Source: an uncultured Bacteroidota bacterium (GTDB lineage: Bacteria; Bacteroidota; Bacteroidia; Chitinophagales; Chitinophagaceae). From it: 64,000 nucleotides of DNA. The notes under the pieces were generated by a model. The model was not told the DNA's origin, made no database searches, and saw only the letters and a list, made by a program, of their open reading frames with translations. The translations under genes and the position numbers were made by a program. Positions 17,808 through 26,299 of this stretch are shown piece by piece. Where the stretch lies: the NCBI GenBank assembly GCA_903837525.1, contig CAILUU010000046.1, positions 61,396 through 125,395 of the forward strand. Reading direction: 5' to 3'. Within the stretch, counting starts at the first letter, position 1, and each line of letters starts with the position of its first letter.

Positions 17808-19457
17808 TTATAACCCAATTTTATCATTTACCACTTTTAAAATTTCAATTTCTTGTTCGCAAATTGCATCTTCAATTGCTTTACCTTTTGCAATTATTTC
17901 AGTTACATAATTTTTATCGTTATAACTACCTGCGTTAATACGCACATTCATAAATGCACCTATAACCGCACTTCGTATACATAAGGCTGCTACACCAGCA
18001 TCGCTAACACTATTAGGGTTACCTATAGTTGCCATTGCCTGTACAATTGGCATAGCAGCAGCTGCAGTTTGCATTACTTTAAACGGAATTTCAATGGCAT
18101 TTTTGGTTGCTTCTTGTATTCGGTTAGTTCGTTTTACTTTTTCTTCATCCGTAGTTTTTGGCAAAGCAAATGCTTCCATAATTTTATTAAAGGCAGCCGT
18201 ATCAGCATCTACTAATTTTATTAATTCATCTTTTACTTGTTGCCCTTTTGAGGCCCAGTTGCTAAATTCTTCCCATCTTTCATCCCATCCTTTTTTATGA
18301 GATGATAAATTAGCTACCATTGTGGCTAATGATGCCCCGAGTGCACCAACATAAGCAGCAATAGAACCGCCTCCTGGTGCTGGGCTTTCGCTAGCCGTTT
18401 CATCGGCAAAAGCATTTAGTTTCATATTAACCAATTTACTATCGGCTAAATCCGCTAATAAATATTCTATAATTCTTTCCTGCGAATTAAAAGGCGTCAA
18501 CTCATCTAACCCTAAACTTTTTACTGCTATTTTTATTAACTCGTTTTCACTTACGCCAATACTACGTTGTTGCTTTTGTAAAAAATATTTACCAGCATCT
18601 AACATTGCTTTTAGCGGTATTAATCCTACCAACTCACTACCAGTAACCCTTATACCCCTTGCAGTTGCTTTTGCACAACATTCATCAAAGGCAATATGTA
18701 CAGGTGTTTTATTAATATTAGTAAGGTTGATAGAAATTTGTGCAACACCATATTCATCAATATACCAACCAATAGCTTTTACAAATTTTAAACTCCCAGG
18801 TTGATTTATTTTTTGTCCATTTACTTCAATATTTCTACCTGCTTCACGTATATCAAAGGCAATTGCATTTGCTCGTCTGGTAGATGTGGTATTTAAATTA
18901 ATATTATACGCTATTAAAAAATCTCTAGCACCAATAACAGTTCCGCCACGTTTTGCATCAAATTCTTGTGGGCCAAAATCGGGTTTCCATTCGGGTAATT
19001 TTATTTTTTTAAAAAACCCTTCGTACTCTCCTACTCGTATTACAGATAAATTATTTCTTGCAGGGTTAGACTGAGCAGCTTCGTATAAATAAACAGGAAT
19101 TTGTAAGTCATCTCCCACTCTTTTGGCTAATTGTTGTGAAAAAAATGCTGTTTCTTCCATACTAATATTTGCAATAGGAATTAGCGGACAAACATCTGTT
19201 GCTCCCATACGAGGATGCTCACCTTTATGTTTGCTCATATCTATTAATTCACCTGCCTTTTTTATGGCTTGATACGCAGCTTCTATAACATGTGCTGGTT
19301 CCCCAACAAAAGTTACCACTGTTCTATTTGTGGCTTTTCCAGGATCAACATTTAATAAGCGTACTCCTTCAATTTTTTCAATTTCATCTGTTATTTGTTT
19401 GATGATGACTATATCATTTCCTTCGGAAAAATTGGGAACACATTCTATTAGTTGCAT
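17808..19457 (-). CDS. ftcD: Bifunctional glutamate formimidoyltransferase / formimidoyl-THF cyclodeaminase
   Basis: The 549-residue fusion transfers the formimino group of formiminoglutamate to tetrahydrofolate and then releases ammonia to give 5,10-methenyl-THF. The transferase part (about 1-300) opens MQLIECVPNFSEGNDIVII and has HKGEHPRMGATDVCPLIP. The cyclodeaminase part (about 340-549) shows ETASESPAPGGGSIAAYVGA and NPNSVSDAGVAALC. Both halves are complete. It lies 15 bases after a small secreted-protein gene and upstream of hutG. The fused arrangement is the same as in animals and many Bacteroidota. Confidence 0.94.
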   Translation of the reverse strand: MQLIECVPNFSEGNDIVIIKQITDEIEKIEGVRLLNVDPGKATNRTVVTFVGEPAHVIEAAYQAIKKAGELIDMSKHKGEHPRMGATDVCPLIPIANISMEETAFFSQQLAKRVGDDLQIPVYLYEAAQSNPARNNLSVIRVGEYEGFFKKIKLPEWKPDFGPQEFDAKRGGTVIGARDFLIAYNINLNTTSTRRANAIAFDIREAGRNIEVNGQKINQPGSLKFVKAIGWYIDEYGVAQISINLTNINKTPVHIAFDECCAKATARGIRVTGSELVGLIPLKAMLDAGKYFLQKQQRSIGVSENELIKIAVKSLGLDELTPFNSQERIIEYLLADLADSKLVNMKLNAFADETASESPAPGGGSIAAYVGALGASLATMVANLSSHKKGWDERWEEFSNWASKGQQVKDELIKLVDADTAAFNKIMEAFALPKTTDEEKVKRTNRIQEATKNAIEIPFKVMQTAAAAMPIVQAMATIGNPNSVSDAGVAALCIRSAVIGAFMNVRINAGSYNDKNYVTEIIAKGKAIEDAICEQEIEILKVVNDKIGL

Positions 19458-19472
19458 AAGCTTATTTATGAA

Positions 19473-19889
19473 TTAGTAAAGTTTATAAAATTCTTCTCTA
19501 GTTATTTTTTTTATATACATTTCTGGCTTTTCTATATCTCCAACTATATTTGGGCAAGAGCATTTGTAAGAATAGCCGCTATCACCAACTGTTTTAGAAA
19601 TACTAATTTTTGTAACGGAATTTTTGAACTTTCGCTTTTCTTTACTGTTTGTTAATGTTTGAGTAATTGTATATGTGCAATCATCTATCCAATTTATACT
19701 AAACTGAATCAATGTTTTTTTAGTTCTATCATATTCGTATTGGTATTTATTTCTACGTTTGATTAAAATAGTTGTACCAACGGAATCTACATATGTAAAA
19801 TATCCTTTGTGATAAATTGTACAGTCTTGTGCTACTAAATTTGTATAAGTACAAAATATAAAGGCTAGCAAAAAAAATATTATTTTCAT
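19473..19889 (-). CDS. Secreted hypothetical protein, about 138 residues
   Basis: The protein has a signal peptide (MKIIFFLLAFIFCTYTNLVA, cleaved near AQ) and a mature domain of about 115 residues with four cysteines (QDCTIYHKG, DDCTYTI, YKCSCPN) and alternating beta-strand character. I do not recognise a family. The start is placed at the ATG at 19889, seven bases after the hutI stop. The ATG at 19913 would overlap hutI and put eight extra residues before the signal peptide. It sits inside the hut gene run, so it is likely co-transcribed, with no obvious link to histidine breakdown. Confidence 0.75.
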   Translation of the reverse strand: MKIIFFLLAFIFCTYTNLVAQDCTIYHKGYFTYVDSVGTTILIKRRNKYQYEYDRTKKTLIQFSINWIDDCTYTITQTLTNSKEKRKFKNSVTKISISKTVGDSGYSYKCSCPNIVGDIEKPEMYIKKITREEFYKLY

Positions 19890-19896
19890 AATTAAT

Positions 19897-21141
19897 TTAA
19901 ATATATTCTCCATTAATCATCACTCTATCAATTAAATTAGTACCAAATGAATAAGGGATGTAAGCAAGCGATGGAATAGGTTTTGTAAAAATTAAATTTG
20001 CCTTTTTACCAATAGCAATACTGCCCACTTCATTTTGAACTTCCATGGCACAAGCGCCATTTATAGTTGAAGCGTTAATGGCTTCTTCTGGTAACATTTT
20101 TAGTTGTATGCAGCTAAGCGCTACAACAAAATTCATATTACCACTTGGCGATGAACCTGGGTTGTAATCACTAGCTAAAGCAACAGCACAATTTGTATTA
20201 ATAAGCTGCCTTGCAGGCTGATAGGGCATTCTAAGAAAAAAAGCTGCGGTAGGCAAAAGTGTACCAATGGTGTTACTTTGGGCTAAATAATTAATATCGT
20301 CCCCTGCAATTACTTCTAAATGATCTACCGATACTGCATTTAATTGCGTAGCATATTTTATACCGCCTAAACTATTTAATTGGTTAACATGCAGTTTAGG
20401 TTTTAAGCCATAGTGCATTCCTGCTTTACAAATTGTTTCCATTTCCTGTGGAGAAAAAAATCCTTCTTCACAAAAGACATCAATATAATCGGCCAATTTT
20501 TCGTTACCTATTATGGGTAACATTTCGTTAATAATTAAATCAATGTAGCCTTGATGGTTTTCTATATACGCTAACGGATAGGTATGTGCGGCTAAAAATG
20601 TTGACTTAATTATTAAATTAGATTTTTCTTTTAATCGCTTAATTACTCGTAACATTTTTATTTCTCCCTCTACAGTTAACCCATAACCACTTTTTATTTC
20701 AATAGCTCCTGTTCCTAATTTTGAGACCTCTTGCAACCGTTGCCAAGCACTATTAAACAATTCATCCTCGGTAGCCCTATTTAATTTATTGGCAGAATTT
20801 AATATGCCCCCTCCTTTTGCTGCTATCTCTGCATAGCTAACGCCGTTTATTTTATCTATAAATTCTTCTTCCCTAGTTGTAGCAAAAACAAGGTGGGTAT
20901 GGCTATCGCACCAACAAGGTAAAATAAATTGCCCTTGGCAATCAATTACATTTTTAGGTAATTGTGGTACATTAATTTCTAACTCATACATTGCACCAAA
21001 GTCAATAATAACGCCATCCTCCACTAATAAAAAAGCATTTTCTAGTATGGGCAATTCCGCTAATTGGCTTCCTCTTAAAACAGTATTTTGTTTATGAACA
21101 CCTACTAATTGCTTTATATTGATAAATAATAGTGCTGCCAT
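19897..21141 (-). CDS. hutI: Imidazolonepropionase
   Basis: Third enzyme of histidine degradation, opening imidazolonepropionate to formiminoglutamate. A 414-residue amidohydrolase-superfamily protein. Metal-binding and substrate segments are visible: LPCWCDSHTHLVFA, EIKSGYGLTVEGEIKMLRVI, FLAAHTYPLAY, KPKLHVNQL, VDHLEVI and LASDYNPGSSPSGNMNFV. Its ATG directly follows the stop of the upstream secreted-protein gene and its product feeds FtcD and HutG encoded just downstream. HutH and HutU, needed for the first two steps, are not in the window. Confidence 0.95.
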   Translation of the reverse strand: MAALLFINIKQLVGVHKQNTVLRGSQLAELPILENAFLLVEDGVIIDFGAMYELEINVPQLPKNVIDCQGQFILPCWCDSHTHLVFATTREEEFIDKINGVSYAEIAAKGGGILNSANKLNRATEDELFNSAWQRLQEVSKLGTGAIEIKSGYGLTVEGEIKMLRVIKRLKEKSNLIIKSTFLAAHTYPLAYIENHQGYIDLIINEMLPIIGNEKLADYIDVFCEEGFFSPQEMETICKAGMHYGLKPKLHVNQLNSLGGIKYATQLNAVSVDHLEVIAGDDINYLAQSNTIGTLLPTAAFFLRMPYQPARQLINTNCAVALASDYNPGSSPSGNMNFVVALSCIQLKMLPEEAINASTINGACAMEVQNEVGSIAIGKKANLIFTKPIPSLAYIPYSFGTNLIDRVMINGEYI

Positions 21142-21690
21142 TTATTGTTGCTTATTTAACTCAATTTTTTTACGCATAAAAAACATTTCAGTTTGAAAGT
21201 ACTTTACTTCTTGTTGTATAACTAAGGTATTATCGCCAATCGTGAATATGGTTTTAATTTCCGCATATTCATCATCTATCATAGCTTTTTCGTTAGGGTC
21301 TAGTAGTTTAATGATTATCTTATTTGGACTTTTAATAATTTGCTTAATATCATATAGCCTGTTTTCAAAACTCCATTCTGTAATTTCTTCATCTAAGGCT
21401 ATTCCATAATTTTCTGCTATCGAAATTCCATCGTTACTCGTAATTGCCTTTACCAATAAGGAGTCGGCAGATAAAGTAATGGCATAGCTTGTAGGCATTT
21501 TTTCCAGTAAAGTATCTCCAAATTTTTTAGCCATGGTAACCGTGCCATTCCATTTGCCAACCATTTTCTTTAAATCTTCTTTAGAAAATTTAGTATGTTG
21601 TTTTACTTGTGCAAAAAGCAGCACTGGCAATAAAAAAACGATGGTTAGTACTAGAAAAGAATTGTTAATTTTTAATCTATAAATTTTCAT
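21142..21690 (-). CDS. Secreted hypothetical protein, 182 residues
   Basis: It has an N-terminal hydrophobic signal (about residues 11-28, ending LLFAQ) and then a roughly 150-residue domain with the phrase KKMVGKWNGTVTMAKKFGDT, which is reminiscent of lipocalin-like beta-barrels. No enzymatic motif is seen. Its first 14 bases overlap the 3' end of the MurC-like gene and its stop abuts the hutI ATG, so the three are translationally linked. The function is unknown and the lipocalin comparison is only a fold impression. Confidence 0.75.
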   Translation of the reverse strand: MKIYRLKINNSFLVLTIVFLLPVLLFAQVKQHTKFSKEDLKKMVGKWNGTVTMAKKFGDTLLEKMPTSYAITLSADSLLVKAITSNDGISIAENYGIALDEEITEWSFENRLYDIKQIIKSPNKIIIKLLDPNEKAMIDDEYAEIKTIFTIGDNTLVIQQEVKYFQTEMFFMRKKIELNKQQ

Positions 21691-23053
21691 ATACTGATTT
21701 ACTAAATTTTTCTAAACTTGGGTCTCTAGCACCCATTAATAAAAGTACGCAATCATTTGTTAAATGTATTTTAATTTCAGCTACAAAATTATTTCTATCT
21801 TCTACAAAAAAAGCATTTTTGCCTAATGCTTTTATATCCTTTATTAAATCATTAGCACTTATATCTTTTAAGGCAGTACCGCCAGCATAAAAAATTTCAC
21901 TCATCCAAATTTCGTCTTGTGGCCTTAACACTTCACTAATTTCTTTTACAAAATCGCTACGCAGAAAACGAGTAGGCCCATAGCCATGTGGTTGAAACCA
22001 AGCTATTACTTTTTTGGCTACTGGCTGGCAACTAGCTATGGCTGCTGCACATTTTACCGGATTGTGTGCATAATCATCTATTACCCACACCCCGTTTTTG
22101 TTACCTAAAATTTGATTACGTCTATAAATTCCTTCATACTTCTTTAATGCATTTGCACAAGCTTGCAAATCAACACCAATGTAGTTAGCAACCGCAGTTG
22201 CGGCTAGGGCATTTTCCATATTATGTTGGCCAATTACGTTTAAGGAGAATACCGTATTTAACACCGAATAGGTAATACTAAAACCGCTTTGCTTAAAATT
22301 AGTTGCACAATATCTTACCCCACGCTGCTCCTCTCCAGAAAAATCAACCTCTTTATTTACAGATAATTCACTAGCCAATTTATTATGTTGATTAACTACA
22401 AATACTTTACTATTATTTTTAAATGTGGCAAATAGTTGCATTAACTCATCAATCTCTTGATGGTCCTTATCTACATTAAGCAATAAACCAATTTCTGGTT
22501 TATACTGCACAATACTTCCATCGCTTTCATCAGCTTCAATTACTAACCAATCTCCTGTTCCTACTTTTGCATTCCCTATTTTTCCTTCTTTAATAATGCT
22601 TGTTAAACCAGCACCACTAATAATACTTGGCTGCAAGCCTGCAAAGCTTAAAATATCAAATAACATTGCACTAGTAGTGCTTTTACCACTTGTACCGCCT
22701 ATAGCAATTGTTTTTTTGCTTAATGCAATTATGGCTAATAACTCACTACGTTTTATGATAGGTATGTTTAAGGCTTTTGCTTTTTGTACTTCGGGTACCG
22801 TATCTTCAATAGCAGTGGAAACAACAATTAAATTTATAGTTGGTGTTATGCCTTCTCCATTTTGCAAAAAACAGTTTATGCCCTCGGCCTCTAACTTTGT
22901 TTTAGTCTCGTTATCTTCTCCTTCAATAAAATATCTATCGCTACCGCTAACTTCTTTACTAATGCCTTGTAAATACTGAGCAATGGCACTCATACCAACA
23001 CCTGCAATACCTATAAAAAAAACAGATTTAAAATCGTTAATACTTTTAATCAT
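21677..23053 (-). CDS. Mur ligase family protein, MurC-like
   Basis: A 458-residue ATP-dependent ligase with the three-domain Mur layout. The N-terminal Rossmann part shows FFIGIAGVGMSAIAQYL and GSDR. The central ATP-binding loop is GGTSGKSTTSAML, followed by VIEADESDGS and NVDKDHQEID. The C-terminal part carries YRRNQILGNKNGVWVIDDYAHNP and WFQPHGYGPTR. Domain order is that of UDP-MurNAc:L-alanine ligase (MurC) or the recycling ligase Mpl. The P-loop has Ser-Gly-Lys-Ser where MurC and Mpl normally have His-Gly-Lys-Thr. The position, heading the hut run and outside a division/cell-wall cluster, suggests a paralogue with a specialised substrate. Confidence 0.85.
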   Translation of the reverse strand: MIKSINDFKSVFFIGIAGVGMSAIAQYLQGISKEVSGSDRYFIEGEDNETKTKLEAEGINCFLQNGEGITPTINLIVVSTAIEDTVPEVQKAKALNIPIIKRSELLAIIALSKKTIAIGGTSGKSTTSAMLFDILSFAGLQPSIISGAGLTSIIKEGKIGNAKVGTGDWLVIEADESDGSIVQYKPEIGLLLNVDKDHQEIDELMQLFATFKNNSKVFVVNQHNKLASELSVNKEVDFSGEEQRGVRYCATNFKQSGFSITYSVLNTVFSLNVIGQHNMENALAATAVANYIGVDLQACANALKKYEGIYRRNQILGNKNGVWVIDDYAHNPVKCAAAIASCQPVAKKVIAWFQPHGYGPTRFLRSDFVKEISEVLRPQDEIWMSEIFYAGGTALKDISANDLIKDIKALGKNAFFVEDRNNFVAEIKIHLTNDCVLLLMGARDPSLEKFSKSVYENL

Positions 23054-23102
23054 TAAATATAAAATTATAAGCTAAAATAAATGTTCTTTGTTAAATGGTG
23101 AT

Positions 23103-23573
23103 TTATAATTCATCTAGCTGCTTTTGATAATCGTACTGCAAATCCTCATGCATTGTTGCCAACACTTTATTTATCTTTTTTAATTGAAATTGATAAATAT
23201 TGAATATCACTGGATTTGTTTTAAAACTGCTTTTCAATTCGTTTATTTTAGTGCAAAAATAAATGAGCAACTCAATTTCCACATTTGCTAAACCACTATA
23301 GCGGCTATACTTATTTATTAAACGTAAAATTTTACGTAAACTTTTTTTTACAAAATATACACTTGAGGTATTAATTGTTTTAAACTGCGTCTCTATTTCT
23401 ATTATACTATTTTCTATAAATTCAGGAATATTGTGTGCTTCAAACAATAAATAAGTAAGTAATTCTTTATTTTCTTTTTTAAAACGCCCAAGACGTAAAC
23501 ACAATTCTAATACCCTGGTAGAGGGTAAATTTGTTAGCTCTTGTTTAATTTCGTTTAATGTAGCTGCCTTCAT
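23103..23573 (-). CDS. Conserved hypothetical helical protein, about 156 residues
   Basis: A basic, helix-rich soluble protein starting MKAATLNEIKQELTNLPSTR and containing LELCLRLGRFKKENKELL and SVYFVKKSLRKILRLINKYS. I recall similar proteins across Bacteroidota but can name no function. The start at 23573 is chosen because the box TATTTTAG (23578-23585) ends four bases before it, the same geometry as other promoters in this window. An in-frame start at 23699 would add 42 residues with no such character. It is separated from the MurC-like gene by 49 bases. Confidence 0.75.
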   Translation of the reverse strand: MKAATLNEIKQELTNLPSTRVLELCLRLGRFKKENKELLTYLLFEAHNIPEFIENSIIEIETQFKTINTSSVYFVKKSLRKILRLINKYSRYSGLANVEIELLIYFCTKINELKSSFKTNPVIFNIYQFQLKKINKVLATMHEDLQYDYQKQLDEL

Positions 23574-23577
23574 TCCG

Positions 23578-23585
23578 CTAAAATA
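23578..23585 (-). promoter_or_regulatory. Likely -7 box for the gene at 23103-23573
   Basis: TATTTTAG on the minus strand differs from TAnnTTTG at one base and ends four bases before the ATG. No -33 box is evident. Confidence 0.35.
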
Positions 23586-23720
23586 CACTATTTGTGTATT
23601 GCCATAGAAACACTGAAGGATAGAAATTTTTTCCATGTTTCTGGCATATAAATTCAGTAGTAAAATAGGCCCCTTTAGTAAGCTATATGTTCTATCCAAA
23701 AAAAATATTTACTTTTAAGC

Positions 23721-25220
23721 ATGAAGAAAGTTAAAAGCATTCCATCTCCCATCACCATATTAATGGTAATAATTGTAATTGCTGCACTTGCCACATGGCT
23801 TATACCTGCTGGTAAATACAATACTATTGCTAAGGCCGAGGGAGATTATTTTACCCTACGTACTTCAAAAGGAGATACTAGTTTGCCTTTTAATCAGCAC
23901 CTATTAGATAGTTTACAAATAAAAATACCCTTGGAGAAATTTGCAAATGGTGCAATTTTTAAACCAGTTTCCATCCCTGGAAGTTATCAAAAAGTAGCCC
24001 CTAAAAAACAAGGGTTTATTGAAGTGCTACAAGCTCCGCTAAGAGGTATTATAGATACCATTGAAACTATTCTTTTTGTATTAGTTATTGGAGGCTTTAT
24101 ACAAATTTTTAATGCCAGTGGCTCAATGACGAAGGGGTTAACAGCTCTTTCAACAACTATGAAAGGCAAAGAGAAATGGTTAATTATTATTCTTACTTTT
24201 TTATTTTCCTTTGGAGGGTCATCTTACGGAATGGCAGAGGAAGGATTAGTTTTTTATCCCATTATGGTTCCTATTTTTTTAGCAGCCGGATTTGATTTAA
24301 TAGTGCCAGTGGCGGTAATTTTTGCAGGAACACAGTTGGGCACACTTTCCTCTATTACCAACCCTTTTAGCACCATTACAGCATCTAACGCAGCAGGTAT
24401 AAATTGGACGGATGGAATTATTGAAAGAAGTATACTTTTTGTTTTATCAACATTATTTACCGTTTGGTACATTGTTCGTTATGCTAACAAAGTAAAAAAA
24501 GACCCTACACAATCGTTAGTTTATAAAATTGATGGAAATATTACTTCCCCTTTTTCTGCAATAAATACTACTAACTCCAACGAAAAATTAGATGTTAAAA
24601 CTAAATTGAGCTTAGCTTTATTTTTTGGTAGCTTTTTGTTTATGATTTATGGGGTTATTTTTAAAGGCTGGTATTTTATAGAAATGACAGCTGTTTTTCT
24701 TGCTGCATCCATACTTTTGGCAATAATACTTAGGTTAAAAGAAAAAGAATTTATTGATAATTTTATTAATGGTGCAAAAGACTTACTAGGTGTTGCCTTT
24801 ATAATTGGTGTAGCAAGAGGGGTAACTATTATTTTAAACGAAGGCCAAATAAGCGACTCTATTTTATTTTATTCCGCCAAAATGGTTGGTGGTTTTCCAC
24901 CAGTTTTATTTATCCTTATTTTGTTAGCTATGTTTATGGTATTTACGTTGTTTATTTCTTCCTCTAGCGGTATGGCGGTGCTTACGATGCCCATTATTGG
25001 AGCATTGGCCATTTTAGTTAATATACCTGGAAAAGAGGTTGTAAATGCTTATTTATTTGGTATGGGAATAATGGGTTTTATTACGCCCACTGGCCTAATT
25101 TTGCCATCTTTAGCTATGGTAAATGTTAGCTTTAAGGCTTGGATGAAATTTATAACACCCTTGCTTATTATGCTTTTTATTTTATGTGCTGTTTTTTTAG
25201 TAGCTGGTTTGTATTGGTAA
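23721..25220 (+). CDS. YfcC/DcuC-family membrane carrier
   Basis: The 499-residue integral membrane protein has about twelve predicted helices, belonging to the YfcC/arginine-ornithine-like carrier group (C4-dicarboxylate anaerobic carrier fold). Characteristic stretches are MVIIVIAALATWLIPAGKY at the N-terminus, GSSYGMAEEGLVFYPI, GTQLGTLSSITNPFSTITAS and LFISSSSGMAVLTMPIIG. The first periplasmic loop (residues 32-100) is long. The family includes amino-acid and peptide exchangers, so the substrate cannot be stated. The likely -7 box TACTTTTA (23710-23717) ends three bases before the ATG. Confidence 0.88.
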   Translation: MKKVKSIPSPITILMVIIVIAALATWLIPAGKYNTIAKAEGDYFTLRTSKGDTSLPFNQHLLDSLQIKIPLEKFANGAIFKPVSIPGSYQKVAPKKQGFIEVLQAPLRGIIDTIETILFVLVIGGFIQIFNASGSMTKGLTALSTTMKGKEKWLIIILTFLFSFGGSSYGMAEEGLVFYPIMVPIFLAAGFDLIVPVAVIFAGTQLGTLSSITNPFSTITASNAAGINWTDGIIERSILFVLSTLFTVWYIVRYANKVKKDPTQSLVYKIDGNITSPFSAINTTNSNEKLDVKTKLSLALFFGSFLFMIYGVIFKGWYFIEMTAVFLAASILLAIILRLKEKEFIDNFINGAKDLLGVAFIIGVARGVTIILNEGQISDSILFYSAKMVGGFPPVLFILILLAMFMVFTLFISSSSGMAVLTMPIIGALAILVNIPGKEVVNAYLFGMGIMGFITPTGLILPSLAMVNVSFKAWMKFITPLLIMLFILCAVFLVAGLYW

Positions 25221-25313
25221 AACCAATTATTCGATTATTAATATCCTTAAAATTTTATTTTTAAGATAGTTTAAAAAATTGTAGTTAATAAATTTAAAAA
25301 ATATAACTAAAAA

Positions 25314-26189
25314 ATGTTAGAATATAACCCCAAAGATTGGCTTACATTTATTTTTAAATTCCACAAATCGGATACGATTAGGCAATTACTGCCTATGCTA
25401 CTTTTAATTGGACTTTATTCTGCTGGTGTTGCATATTTAGAAATTAGTTATTGGAAATTATCGGAAAATAGCCATGTAAAAAACATTCCGCTAATGCATA
25501 GTATTTTAAGCTTTGTAATTAGCATGTTGTTGGTGTTTAGAACAAATACAGCTTACGATAGATGGTGGGAAGGGCGAAAACTATGGGGCTCTTTAGTTAA
25601 CAATAGTCGTAATTTGGCTATAAAGCTTTCGGCTATCTTACCTTTAGAAGATATAGAAAACAGGACCTTTTTTAAAAAAATTATTCCGGCTTATGCTTAT
25701 GCCCTAAAAAATCATTTAAACCACGAGAGTACAAGAAAAGAATTATTTGATGATGAACTTTTAAATAAAAACATACATCAAGATAAACATGTGCCAAACC
25801 AAGTGGCCTTAATGCTAATTAAACGAGTAGAAAAACTTTACCAAGAAAAGAAAATTACGAATGAACATTTACTAATTCTAAATGGTGAAATGTTGTCTTT
25901 TACCGATATATGTGGCGCTTGTGAACGCATTAAAAACACCCCTATACCCTATAGCTATAGTGCATTTATAAAGAAATTTATTTTCTTTTTTATAATGACC
26001 TTGCCTTTTGGCTTTGTATTTAGCCTAGGTTATTATGTAATACCTGTGGTATGTTTTATTTTTTATGTACTAGCCAGTTTAGAGCTAATAGCCGAAGAAA
26101 TTGAAGATCCATTTGGTGGTGATACAAACGATTTACCTACCACAAAAATTGCTGGCAATATTCATAAGCATGTGTATGAAATATTATAG
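25314..26189 (+). CDS. Bestrophin-like (UPF0187) channel protein
   Basis: A 291-residue membrane protein with four main hydrophobic segments (near 24-42, 60-77, 220-238 and 240-258). The segment FRTNTAYDRWWEGRKLWGSLVNNSRNLA is the hallmark of bestrophin/RFP-TM family proteins, split here as FRTNTAYDRWWEGRK and LWGSLVNNSRN. The C-terminal IAEEIEDPFGGDTNDLP is also conserved. Bacterial homologues form pentameric ion channels, some cation-selective. It follows the YfcC-type gene by 93 bases and could share its transcript. Confidence 0.9.
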   Translation: MLEYNPKDWLTFIFKFHKSDTIRQLLPMLLLIGLYSAGVAYLEISYWKLSENSHVKNIPLMHSILSFVISMLLVFRTNTAYDRWWEGRKLWGSLVNNSRNLAIKLSAILPLEDIENRTFFKKIIPAYAYALKNHLNHESTRKELFDDELLNKNIHQDKHVPNQVALMLIKRVEKLYQEKKITNEHLLILNGEMLSFTDICGACERIKNTPIPYSYSAFIKKFIFFFIMTLPFGFVFSLGYYVIPVVCFIFYVLASLELIAEEIEDPFGGDTNDLPTTKIAGNIHKHVYEIL

Positions 26190-26299
26190 AAACAAAAAAT
26201 AGAATTTGCCAAACATCAACAGTTTAAAAGTCTTCACAAAAATCGCACCTTACAATTAATCATTTACCTCTCACCTTTTACTTTTAACTTTTTAACCCC

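Noticed and set aside
22596..22979. 127-codon plus-strand ORF
   Set aside because: Antisense shadow of the MurC-like ligase gene, whose motifs are clear on the minus strand.
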